Of a DNA stretch of 64,000 nt, positions 16,936-23,721 are shown piece after piece. The notes under the pieces are model-generated. The model saw only the letters and a list, made by a program, of their open reading frames with translations, did not search any database and was not told the origin of the DNA. Both the position numbers and the translations under genes were made by a program. The first letter of the stretch is position 1, and each line of letters starts with the position of its first letter. This DNA is from Palsa-1233 sp031367105 (GTDB taxonomy: Bacteria > Gemmatimonadota > Gemmatimonadetes > Gemmatimonadales > GWC2-71-9): contig JANLPG010000030.1 of assembly GCA_031367105.1 (NCBI GenBank), positions 24,007 through 88,006 of the forward strand. Reading direction: 5' to 3'.

Positions 16936-17861
16936 CCAGCGAGCGCCTTCATACCCTCGTCGAACGATCCCTGTGGGGCCCAGCCGAGTTCACGCCCGGC
17001 CTTGGCGATGTCGAGACAGGAGCGTACCAGCTCTCCCGGTCGCGGCGCGGCGTATTCGATCACCGGGGTTTTGCCCAGGGCCCGGCCAACGTGGTTTGCC
17101 AAGTCGTTCACGGAAGTCTCCCGCCCGGTGCCGATGTTGAAGGCAGGGACGTCCAGTCGATCGCCGCGCGACACAGTCGCGACACCCGCGAGAAGGTTGG
17201 CGCGCGCGACGTCCTTGACGTAGACATAATCCCGGGTCTGCGTGCCGTCACCGAACACCGTCAGTGGCTTTCCCGCGAGGAGGCGCGAGACGAAGATGGA
17301 GACAACACCGGCCTCGGACGCTGGATCCTGGCGCGGGCCGTAGACATTGGAGTATCGCAGCGCGACCCCTTCGAATCCGTGCAGCTCCCCCAACACGCGG
17401 AGATAATGCTCCCCGGCCAGCTTGCTGACACCGTAGGGGGAGATCGGGAGCGTGGCAGTGGGTTCGGGGGTGGGGAGCACGGCCGGGTCGCCATAGACCA
17501 CTCCACCGCTCGAGGCGAACACCACTCGCTTCACCTTCCCCGCGGCGACCGCGGCGAGAATATTGGCGAAGCCAACCAGATTGATCGAGGCATCGAGCGC
17601 CGGTTCCTGCACCGATACGCGCACATCAATCTGCGCGGCCTGATGCACCACTACATCGAAGTCGCCGGAGGCCACCGCTTCGAACGCCGCAGGGGATCGG
17701 ACGTCGGTTTTGACGAATCGCGCTGCCGCAGGAACCTGCTCCTGCTTGCCGCGCGACAGATCGTCCAGGCAAGTGACCGACCAACCCGCCGAGAGATACG
17801 CCTCGGCGATGTGTGAACCGATGAACCCCGCCCCACCCGTAATCAGTACCGATCCACTCAT
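16911..17861 (-). CDS. NAD-dependent nucleotide-sugar epimerase (GalE-like)
   Basis: Extended SDR of 316 residues, best read as UDP-glucose 4-epimerase or a close relative. NAD-binding GGAGFIGSH lies at residues 9-17, an acidic residue ends strand 2 (CLDDLSRG), the catalytic Ser is in FASSGGVVYG, and Tyr/Lys in SPYGVSKLAGE. GDGTQTRDYVYVKDVA is typical for UDP-sugar epimerases. Exact substrate (UDP-Glc, UDP-GlcNAc) cannot be assigned by eye. Its stop overlaps tolQ, so sugar metabolism and the Tol operon appear to share a transcript, which fits an envelope role. Confidence 0.88.
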   Translation of the reverse strand: MSGSVLITGGAGFIGSHIAEAYLSAGWSVTCLDDLSRGKQEQVPAAARFVKTDVRSPAAFEAVASGDFDVVVHQAAQIDVRVSVQEPALDASINLVGFANILAAVAAGKVKRVVFASSGGVVYGDPAVLPTPEPTATLPISPYGVSKLAGEHYLRVLGELHGFEGVALRYSNVYGPRQDPASEAGVVSIFVSRLLAGKPLTVFGDGTQTRDYVYVKDVARANLLAGVATVSRGDRLDVPAFNIGTGRETSVNDLANHVGRALGKTPVIEYAAPRPGELVRSCLDIAKAGRELGWAPQGSFDEGMKALAGWFEGTVR

Positions 17862-17931
17862 CAGCGCTCTCCGCGGCGGGTGCCCGGGGGGCGCCCGCCG
17901 ACTGGGGTGTCAGTGTATTGGGGGGAAAGAT

Positions 17932-17952
17932 AGCGGGGCGATCCGCCCCGCT
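17932..17952 (-). terminator. Terminator hairpin after secreted protein gene
   Basis: A 9-bp stem (17944-17952 with 17932-17940, 3-nt loop) begins directly at the stop codon of the gene at 17953; on the minus strand it is followed by ATCTTTCC. GC-rich stem and short T-rich tail support intrinsic termination. Confidence 0.6.
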
Positions 17953-18732
17953 TCAGTTCGGGAGGGTTGCAACCCGGATGACGGGAGTCCCAGGCGCGAT
18001 ATCCGGCGAGATGATCCGGATGAGCGCCACCGAGCTGTGCTTTTCATTGACCACCACGACCTGGCCCGTCGCCATCAGCTCGTCGATCTGGTCGGCGGCA
18101 TTCAACCGACGGGCTGGCTTCCGCCGCACCTCAACGAAATCACCCATCCGGATCCCGGCGGCACGTCCTGCGTCGATGAAGACAATATTCCCGGGCTGCA
18201 GCAGCTCGCGCGGTTCGCGCGGAGCAATCAGTGTCGCGGCCGGGCCACCGATCTTGACGGGTTGCACCGCGCCAGGATTGCTGACCGGCTCGAGTGGCAG
18301 GGTCACCTGTCCATCGCGGATCGGGCCATACACCGCCACAACTTCGGCCAGCGTCTGGCTGCCATCCACTCCCCTGACGCGCGCGAGCCCGGTGGGCGTG
18401 ATGACTTCGCCCCAACCCTTCGGACCGGGGGTGCGCTGCGCCAGCACCAGCGTGTCGCCCCTGGCGTACGACGCACCGGCAGGTGGCCGGATTCCGAGTG
18501 TGGCGCCGATCGCCATCACCGCGCCGCCGGCGGCAGATCGGATCTGCTGGGGAGTCACCGGGCCAAGCACCTTGCCGTAGGGCAACAGGCGCATCTCGCT
18601 GAGGAAGCCGGCCGAGTACGACTGGCCTGGCCGGATCGGTACGTAGGGAACCGCCTCGGAGGCCCGCACAACGTCCTGGGCGACGAGCGGGGCGGCCCCG
18701 AGGACCAGCAACAGGGCAAGCGAGGAACGCAT
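17953..18732 (-). CDS. Secreted protein of unknown function (possible FlgT-C-like fold)
   Basis: A 259-residue protein with a clear signal peptide: MRSSLALLLVLGAAPLVAQ, cleavage around Ala18. ATG at 18732 is preferred because GGAG lies 8 nt upstream and the hydrophobic core follows at once. A central part (about 60-180) is Gly/Pro-rich with strand character. The last 90 residues (NIVFIDAGRAAGIRMGDFVEV, then GQVVVVNEKHSSVALIRI) resemble the small beta domain at the FlgT C-terminus that tracks repeated secretion-stress proteins; this is a weak comparison. No operon partner is evident. Function unknown. Confidence 0.7.
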   Translation of the reverse strand: MRSSLALLLVLGAAPLVAQDVVRASEAVPYVPIRPGQSYSAGFLSEMRLLPYGKVLGPVTPQQIRSAAGGAVMAIGATLGIRPPAGASYARGDTLVLAQRTPGPKGWGEVITPTGLARVRGVDGSQTLAEVVAVYGPIRDGQVTLPLEPVSNPGAVQPVKIGGPAATLIAPREPRELLQPGNIVFIDAGRAAGIRMGDFVEVRRKPARRLNAADQIDELMATGQVVVVNEKHSSVALIRIISPDIAPGTPVIRVATLPN

Positions 18733-19018
18733 AGTTGGATCTCCGCGGGCGGTGAAAACCTTAAGCTGCACCACGATTCGTGCCAGACGACCGTATCATA
18801 ACAAGTACCCTCAAGTATCGACCGCTCCTCGCCATCCCCCCAGCCAGTCCGGCTTCCACCGAGCGCGGCGGGAGGGGGCCAAGCCGCGAGGAGCGCCGCT
18901 GCCGGCCACCGTTCGGCGCGAGCCCCTCCCCGCCAGCCAAAAACACCTCGACGGCTGATGCTGATCGGACCGGGAGCAATCCGACCCCGGTGGAACGAGG
19001 TGAATCTGGCGAAGCACC
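18733..19018 (-). other. Intergenic stretch between ssb and secreted protein gene
   Basis: The longest gene-free stretch in the window (286 bp). I see a 6-bp hairpin (18969-18974 with 18986-18991), a short TTTTT run on the minus strand near 18940, and a TATGAT hexamer on the minus strand about 70 nt before the downstream ATG without a convincing -35. No RNA gene or small ORF with a good ribosome binding site is apparent. Confidence 0.5.
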
Positions 19019-19519
19019 TCAGAACGGCAGGTCGTCGTCCTCGGCATCGAGCGCATCAGGGAAGTCGGCGAAGGATTCGTCCTTCTTGGCCTCGCCCCCC
19101 TTGGCCGCAGGGGCGGCCGAGGCGGCGCGCGCCCCGCCTCCCCAACTGCCTCCGCCCTCACCACCCTCGCCCTTCCCAGAGAGGAGAATCAACTCGCGGC
19201 CGTTGATCTCGGTCGAGTAACGGGTCTGCCCCTCCTTGTCCTGCCAGGTCCGGTACTCGATCTCACCCTCGACGTAGAGCTTATCGCCCTTCTTGCAGTA
19301 GCGTTCGATCAGGTCGGCGAGCTGCTGACCATTCTTCGCATTCCAGAAGATCACCCGGTGCCAGGCAGTCTTCTCCTGCTTGGAGCCGTCGGCACCTTTC
19401 CATTGCCGACCCGTCGCCAGTGAGACTGTCGCTACGCGGCCTCCGTTGGACGTACTGCGGACCTCGGGGTCGGCGCCGAGATTCCCGATGAGGATCACTT
19501 TGTTCAGGCTCTTGCTCAT
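19019..19519 (-). CDS. ssb: Single-stranded DNA-binding protein
   Basis: Binds ssDNA in replication, repair and recombination. The 166-residue product begins SKSLNKVILIGNLGADPEVR, has the OB-fold landmarks WKGADGSKQEKTAWHRV and LADLIERYCKKGDKLYVEGE, a Gly/Ala-rich linker (about 110-145), and ends DEDDDLPF, the acidic tip that recruits partner proteins. ATG at 19519 has GGAG 6 nt upstream; a TTG 18 codons earlier gives no SSB-like residues. It follows rimI by 89 nt and may share its transcript. Confidence 0.97.
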   Translation of the reverse strand: MSKSLNKVILIGNLGADPEVRSTSNGGRVATVSLATGRQWKGADGSKQEKTAWHRVIFWNAKNGQQLADLIERYCKKGDKLYVEGEIEYRTWQDKEGQTRYSTEINGRELILLSGKGEGGEGGGSWGGGARAASAAPAAKGGEAKKDESFADFPDALDAEDDDLPF

Positions 19520-19608
19520 GACTTGCTCCGGTGTCGGACGAACGGTCGATGGCGATGCTGGGAACGACGACAATCTGGCCAGCGAGTCGGGACTTGCCGG
19601 GACTGAAA

Positions 19609-20091
19609 TTACTCTGAGTCGGTACCTGGCGACGCCGAGATCGTGAGATCCCGTCGCAGCACCAGGGCGTCTTCGACAGGCCGACGATAATAGCCCTTGC
19701 GGACCCCTGCCGCGACAAAACCGGCACTCTGATACATCGCGCGGGCGGCGGCGTTGGAGATCCGGACCTCCAGCCAGGCGGCGTGGGCCCCGCGCTGTAC
19801 CATCGTGCTCAGGGCAGCCCCCAGCAGCGCTCGGCCGATGCCGGAGCGGCGCCGCACGGGGTCGGTCGCGATGGTGAGGATTTCACCCTCGTCCACCACC
19901 ACGCGCCCGAGCACGTAACCGGCAATGGCCGCACCGGCCCCTTCGGCCGCGACGGCGATTGCGCCGGGCCAGTTCAGCGCTTCCTGCAGCTGCGCCGGAG
20001 TCCAGGGGTCAGAAAACGACGCCCGCTCCAGCGCGGCAAACGCAGGGATGTCAGCGGATGAGGCCGGGCGCAGGCGGCAATGGCCGTCCAT
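19609..20091 (-). CDS. rimI: Ribosomal-protein-alanine N-acetyltransferase RimI-like (GNAT)
   Basis: Acetylates the N-terminal Ala of ribosomal protein S18 in E. coli; in this clade the substrate may differ. The 160-residue GNAT fold shows LRPASSADIPAFAALE at the start, GYVLGRVVVDEGEILTIAT, the acetyl-CoA loop RRRSGIGRALLGA and the late motif NAAARAMYQSAGFVAAGVRKGYY. Its ATG at 20091 lies 41 nt inside the end of tsaB. The tsaE-tsaB-rimI arrangement is a common one and supports the assignment. Confidence 0.9.
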   Translation of the reverse strand: MDGHCRLRPASSADIPAFAALERASFSDPWTPAQLQEALNWPGAIAVAAEGAGAAIAGYVLGRVVVDEGEILTIATDPVRRRSGIGRALLGAALSTMVQRGAHAAWLEVRISNAAARAMYQSAGFVAAGVRKGYYRRPVEDALVLRRDLTISASPGTDSE

Positions 20092-20773
20092 GCGTGCGCT
20101 CCCAGACTGCCTGTGCTTCCGCCGGTCGTCCATACACCGGCTCCCACGACGCCGGATCGGCGATCACTGCGGTGGCGCCGTCGAGTTCACCGAGCGCCAA
20201 CAGCGTCCGGGCGTCGGGAAGTGCTTCCTCGTCGGAGCGCAGCGGCCGGCCTGTGGCCGTCTCGACGGCCCCTCGGAGCGGTTCAGGCACCGACCCAACG
20301 ACGACATCCACTTGCCCGAACAACCTCGCCAGCTCACTCGGAGCAACCGCGCGCGGCGAGGGGCCAACCGGCACCACACCATCGGCGCCGATGCGCCAGC
20401 ACCCGGCATATAACTCCCCCCGGAGTGCATCGCTGAGTGCGAGCACCGTGCTACCACCCGCGGTCGTATGCGCGGCGGCGCGGATCAGCAGCGACGGTGC
20501 TGTCCGCCAGACCAGTTGGCGGCCCCAGGTCAACGCCTTCGCCACGCTGCACGACACCCGAAGCCCGGTGAACGATCCGGGACCGTCCCCGGTGAGCAGG
20601 AGGGTGACATCGCGTGAGCTGGCACCGAGTTCACCGAGGACCTCGGCGAGCAGGGAGAGAATCGCGGTCGCGTGGCCGCGTGATCCGTCGAGGTGCCGAT
20701 GGGCGACATCGGCACCGTCGGTGGCGGCGACGGTACAGCGATCACTCGCACTGTCGAAGGCGAGGGTGATCAC
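20051..20773 (-). CDS. tsaB: tRNA t6A biosynthesis protein TsaB (YeaZ)
   Basis: Scaffold of the TsaB-TsaD-TsaE complex that installs N6-threonylcarbamoyl on ANN-decoding tRNAs. The 240-residue ASKHA-fold product starts ITLAFDSASDRCTVA and has the diagnostic GDGPGSFTGLRVSCSVAKAL. The GTG at 20773 overlaps the tsaE stop as GTGA; in-frame codons further upstream overlap tsaE and have no TsaB character. tsaD and tsaC are not in the window. Confidence 0.94.
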   Translation of the reverse strand: MITLAFDSASDRCTVAATDGADVAHRHLDGSRGHATAILSLLAEVLGELGASSRDVTLLLTGDGPGSFTGLRVSCSVAKALTWGRQLVWRTAPSLLIRAAAHTTAGGSTVLALSDALRGELYAGCWRIGADGVVPVGPSPRAVAPSELARLFGQVDVVVGSVPEPLRGAVETATGRPLRSDEEALPDARTLLALGELDGATAVIADPASWEPVYGRPAEAQAVWERTHGRPLPPAPGLIR

Positions 20774-21177
20774 GCCTGCACCACCGACCGCAAGTCGTCT
20801 GGTGAATAATCCAGACGGACCCGCCGGGTGGCAGGTGGCGCCCAGGCACCGGCACGTTCCGGCCACTCGATCAGGAGGAGATCCGCTCCCGCGAGGGTTT
20901 CCCAGTCGAGATCGGCTGCCTCCTCCGAGCGCTTGAGCCGATAACAATCGAGATGATAAATTGCGCCGAGCGGACCCTCATAGTGATGCACCAACGCGTA
21001 GGTCGGAGAAGTCGCCTCATCGACCACACCGCGACCGGCCACAATCGCCCGGGCCAGTGTCGTCTTCCCCGCCCCGAGCGGCCCCTCCAGCCAGATCACA
21101 CTCCCGGCCGGGCAGTCGCGGCCCAGCCGCTCCCCGAACGCCTCGAGCGCCGGCAGGTCGTAGCGGATCGTCGTCAC
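20770..21177 (-). CDS. tsaE: tRNA t6A biosynthesis ATPase TsaE
   Basis: ATPase that recycles the TsaBD complex. The 135-residue protein has the Walker A loop GPLGAGKTTLARA (residues 33-45), switch-like TSPTYALVHHYEG and IYHLDCYRL, and a late LLIEWPERAG segment. GTG start at 21177 overlaps the uvrB stop (GTGA), so synthesis is probably coupled to uvrB. Confidence 0.95.
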   Translation of the reverse strand: MTTIRYDLPALEAFGERLGRDCPAGSVIWLEGPLGAGKTTLARAIVAGRGVVDEATSPTYALVHHYEGPLGAIYHLDCYRLKRSEEAADLDWETLAGADLLLIEWPERAGAWAPPATRRVRLDYSPDDLRSVVQA

Positions 21178-23216
21178 CGGCGGAGCGGCCGCAGGGCGCC
21201 GCGCTTCACATTGGGGGCACCCACGGCCCGCAACTCGTTGAGCTGGTCACGAAGCATGGCGGCGAGTTCGAACTCCAGGTTGGCCGCCGCCTGACGCATC
21301 TGCAGTTCCAGCGCCGCAATGGCGGCGGCCCGCTGTTGCGGATCGTGCAGATCGACGTGCGCGTTGGGATCCCTCCCCTTCCGGCGAGGTTCGACCTTCT
21401 CACTGCGCTGGTCGGCCACGTGGGTCGAGAGCCGGACTTCATTGAGCGATTTCACGATGGACATCGGCGTGATGTTGTGCTCGATGTTGTACGCCCGTTG
21501 AATCGTGCGGCGGCGATCCATTTCGCCAATCGCACGCTCCATCGACCCGGTGATCCGATCGGCGTACAGAATTGCCCGACCATTGATGTGGCGCGCTGCG
21601 CGACCACAGGTCTGGATCAACGACCGATCGCTGCGCAGGAAGCCCTCGTGGTCGGCGTCGAGAATTGCCACCAGGGAAACCTCAGGCAGGTCGAGTCCCT
21701 CGCGCAACAGATTGATGCCGACGAGGACATCGAATTCCCCCAGTCGCAAGCCGCGCAGGATCTCCACCCGTTCGATCGCGTCGATGTCGCTGTGGAGATA
21801 GCGCACCCGTATCCCGGCCTGTTGCAGGTAGTCGGTCAGATCCTCCGACATCCGCTTCGTCAGTGTGGTCACCAGCACCCGCTCGCGCTTCGCCTCGCGA
21901 AGCCGGATCTCTCCGAGGAGGTCGTCGACCTGCCCCCGCACGGGGCGGATCTGGACCTCGGGGTCCACCAGCCCGGTGGGCCGGATGATCTGCTCGACCA
22001 CCACGCCCTCGCTGAGCCGGAGTTCCAGATCGCCCGGCGTCGCAGAGACGTTGACCATTTGCGGCGACAGTGCCATGAACTCATCGAGATGCAGCGGCCG
22101 ATTGTCGAGCGCCGACGGCAGCCGAAACCCGTACTCGACCAGGGTGGTCTTGCGGGAGCGATCGCCGTTGAACATTCCGCCGATCTGCGGAAGTGAGGCG
22201 TGCGACTCGTCGATGACGACCAGGAAATCGGCCGGAAAGTAGTCGATCAGACAGGCCGGTCGCTCGCCCACGACGCGGCCGGACAGATGACGGGAATAGT
22301 TCTCGATTCCGGCGCAGGTACCCACCTCCAGCATCATCTCGATGTCGAAGTTGGTCCGTCCTTCGAGCCGCTGCGCCTCAAGCAGCTTCCCCGCGGTCTT
22401 CAACTCCCAGAGCCGGGCGGCGAGTTCCTCGCGGATGGCGGTCACCGCCCGCTCGATGGTGGGCCGCTGGGTGACGAAGTGCTTGGCCGGATAGATCGCA
22501 CAGCGCTCAAGCCGGGCAATGGTGTTGCCACTCACCGGGTGGAAGCGCGAGATCCGCTCGACCTGATCACCCCAGAGCTCGATCCGGACGCCCTGCTCAT
22601 CGTAGGCCGGAAAGATCTCGATGGTGTCGCCGCGCACCCGGAAGCTGCCTTGCTCGAAGGCGGCGTCGTTGCGCTGGTACTGAATGCCGACCAATTCGGC
22701 GAGGATCGCGTCGCGGCCACGAGTTTCCCCGACGGCGATGCCGAGCATCAGGGCACGGTAGGCCACCGGGTCGCCCAGGCCGTAGATCGCCGACACGGTG
22801 GAAACGATGACGACATCATCGCGCTCCATCAGCGACGAAGTCGCCCGAAGTCGGAGCGATTCCAGATCCTGGTTGATCGAGGCGTCCTTCTCGATGTAGA
22901 CGTCGGTCGAGGGGACGTATGCCTCAGGCTGGTAATAGTCGTAGTACGACACGAAATACTCGACGGCGTTGGCCGGGAGAAACTGTTTCATCTCCCCGTA
23001 GAGCTGGGCGGCGAGGGTCTTGTTGTGGGAGAGGATGAGGGTCGGCTTGCCGTAGTTCGCGATGGCGTGAGCCAGCGTCATCGTCTTGCCGCTGCCGGTG
23101 ACCCCCAGGAGGGTCTGGTACTTGTCGCCACGCACCAGCCCGGCCGTCAGCTCCGCGATCGCGCGGGGCTGGTCGCCAGCAGGCTCGAACGGCGCGCGGA
23201 CTTCAAAACGGGGCAT
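21174..23216 (-). CDS. uvrB: Excinuclease ABC subunit B
   Basis: DNA helicase-like damage-recognition subunit of nucleotide excision repair. The 680-residue length is standard. Walker A GVTGSGKTM (near residue 40), the beta-hairpin region YYDYYQPEAYVPSTDVYIEK (about 92-111), helicase motif VIDESHASLPQ, motif VI QTCGRAARHINGRAI, and a C-terminal UVR coiled-coil (LEFELAAMLRDQLNELR) binding UvrC are all present. ATG at 23216 has no Shine-Dalgarno sequence; a -10-like TATATT ends 6 nt upstream, implying a leaderless mRNA. A GTTC-N7-GTTC box sits in the promoter. Confidence 0.97.
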   Translation of the reverse strand: MPRFEVRAPFEPAGDQPRAIAELTAGLVRGDKYQTLLGVTGSGKTMTLAHAIANYGKPTLILSHNKTLAAQLYGEMKQFLPANAVEYFVSYYDYYQPEAYVPSTDVYIEKDASINQDLESLRLRATSSLMERDDVVIVSTVSAIYGLGDPVAYRALMLGIAVGETRGRDAILAELVGIQYQRNDAAFEQGSFRVRGDTIEIFPAYDEQGVRIELWGDQVERISRFHPVSGNTIARLERCAIYPAKHFVTQRPTIERAVTAIREELAARLWELKTAGKLLEAQRLEGRTNFDIEMMLEVGTCAGIENYSRHLSGRVVGERPACLIDYFPADFLVVIDESHASLPQIGGMFNGDRSRKTTLVEYGFRLPSALDNRPLHLDEFMALSPQMVNVSATPGDLELRLSEGVVVEQIIRPTGLVDPEVQIRPVRGQVDDLLGEIRLREAKRERVLVTTLTKRMSEDLTDYLQQAGIRVRYLHSDIDAIERVEILRGLRLGEFDVLVGINLLREGLDLPEVSLVAILDADHEGFLRSDRSLIQTCGRAARHINGRAILYADRITGSMERAIGEMDRRRTIQRAYNIEHNITPMSIVKSLNEVRLSTHVADQRSEKVEPRRKGRDPNAHVDLHDPQQRAAAIAALELQMRQAAANLEFELAAMLRDQLNELRAVGAPNVKRGALRPLRR

Positions 23217-23222
23217 TCGCCC

Positions 23223-23251
23223 AATATAATCGCTGGTTCGGGAAATGTTCG
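23223..23251 (-). promoter_or_regulatory. Leaderless promoter of uvrB
   Basis: On the minus strand TATATT (23223-23228) is followed by only 6 nt before the ATG, placing transcription start at or next to the A of ATG. A -35 would fall at about 23245-23251 (GAACAT/CGAACA), not close to TTGACA, as is usual for activatable or repressed promoters. Confidence 0.45.
23236..23250. promoter_or_regulatory. Putative SOS (LexA-type) box GTTC-N7-GTTC
   Basis: The plus strand reads GTTC GGGAAAT GTTC (minus strand GAAC-N7-GAAC), an 11-bp direct repeat covering the spacer and -35 of the uvrB promoter. This is exactly the LexA consensus known from Alphaproteobacteria. The match is direct; LexA binding in this organism is inference. 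Confidence 0.4.
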
Positions 23252-23263
23252 GGGAGGGGCCAG

Positions 23264-23674
23264 CTAGGTGACTCCGAGTCTTCGCAGCGCCGAGCGTTGA
23301 GAGACACTCACGGGCATACAGGAGAGCCGGCTGATGCGAACCAGGCCGAGCTCGGCGAGCGCGGGGACTGCCTTGATGGCGGCGAGTGTGACCGGCGTCT
23401 TGAGCGGCTTCCCGGCGACGATCTCCACCACCACGCGCCTGGGGTCATTCAGCTTCGGATCGGGGTACGGTCCCCTGACAATTTTCGCCATTCCCACGAT
23501 CGCCTTGCCATCACCGGAGTGATAGAGGAGCACTTCGTCGCCGGCCGCCATCCTCCGCAGGTGGATCAGTGCAGTCGCATTCGCGACGCCGTCCCAGACG
23601 GCGCCACCCTCGCGCACCAGGTCATCCCAGCTGTATGTCGAAGGTTCGGTCTTGAGAATCCACGAAGCGGGCAT
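23264..23674 (-). CDS. EVE-domain protein
   Basis: Small (136-residue) PUA-like EVE-domain protein related to human THYN1; members bind modified bases in DNA or RNA, but the role in bacteria is not settled. It starts WILKTEPSTYSWDDLV, with DGVANATALIHLRRMAAGDEVLLYHSGD and VGMAKIV, all typical. Its promoter appears leaderless: TATCAT ends 5 nt before the ATG, with TTGCCG 18 nt further upstream. It stands between relA/spoT and uvrB, each 47 nt away, and so is probably its own transcription unit. Confidence 0.93.
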   Translation of the reverse strand: MPASWILKTEPSTYSWDDLVREGGAVWDGVANATALIHLRRMAAGDEVLLYHSGDGKAIVGMAKIVRGPYPDPKLNDPRRVVVEIVAGKPLKTPVTLAAIKAVPALAELGLVRISRLSCMPVSVSQRSALRRLGVT

Positions 23675-23679
23675 CGCCG

Positions 23680-23709
23680 ATGATAACCGGCGGTGCGGGA
23701 GTGCGGCAA
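23680..23709 (-). promoter_or_regulatory. Leaderless promoter of EVE-domain gene
   Basis: Minus-strand TTGCCG (23704-23709), 18-nt spacer, TATCAT (23680-23685), then five bases and ATG. No ribosome binding site fits between. Confidence 0.5.
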
Positions 23710-23721
23710 CGCGCAGCGGAG

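Noticed and set aside
7755..18821. Shared 12-mer CTCAAGTATCGA at 7755-7766 and 18810-18821, both before minus-strand genes
   Set aside because: A 12-base match between two points of a 64-kb GC-rich window is expected often by chance, and spacing to the genes differs.
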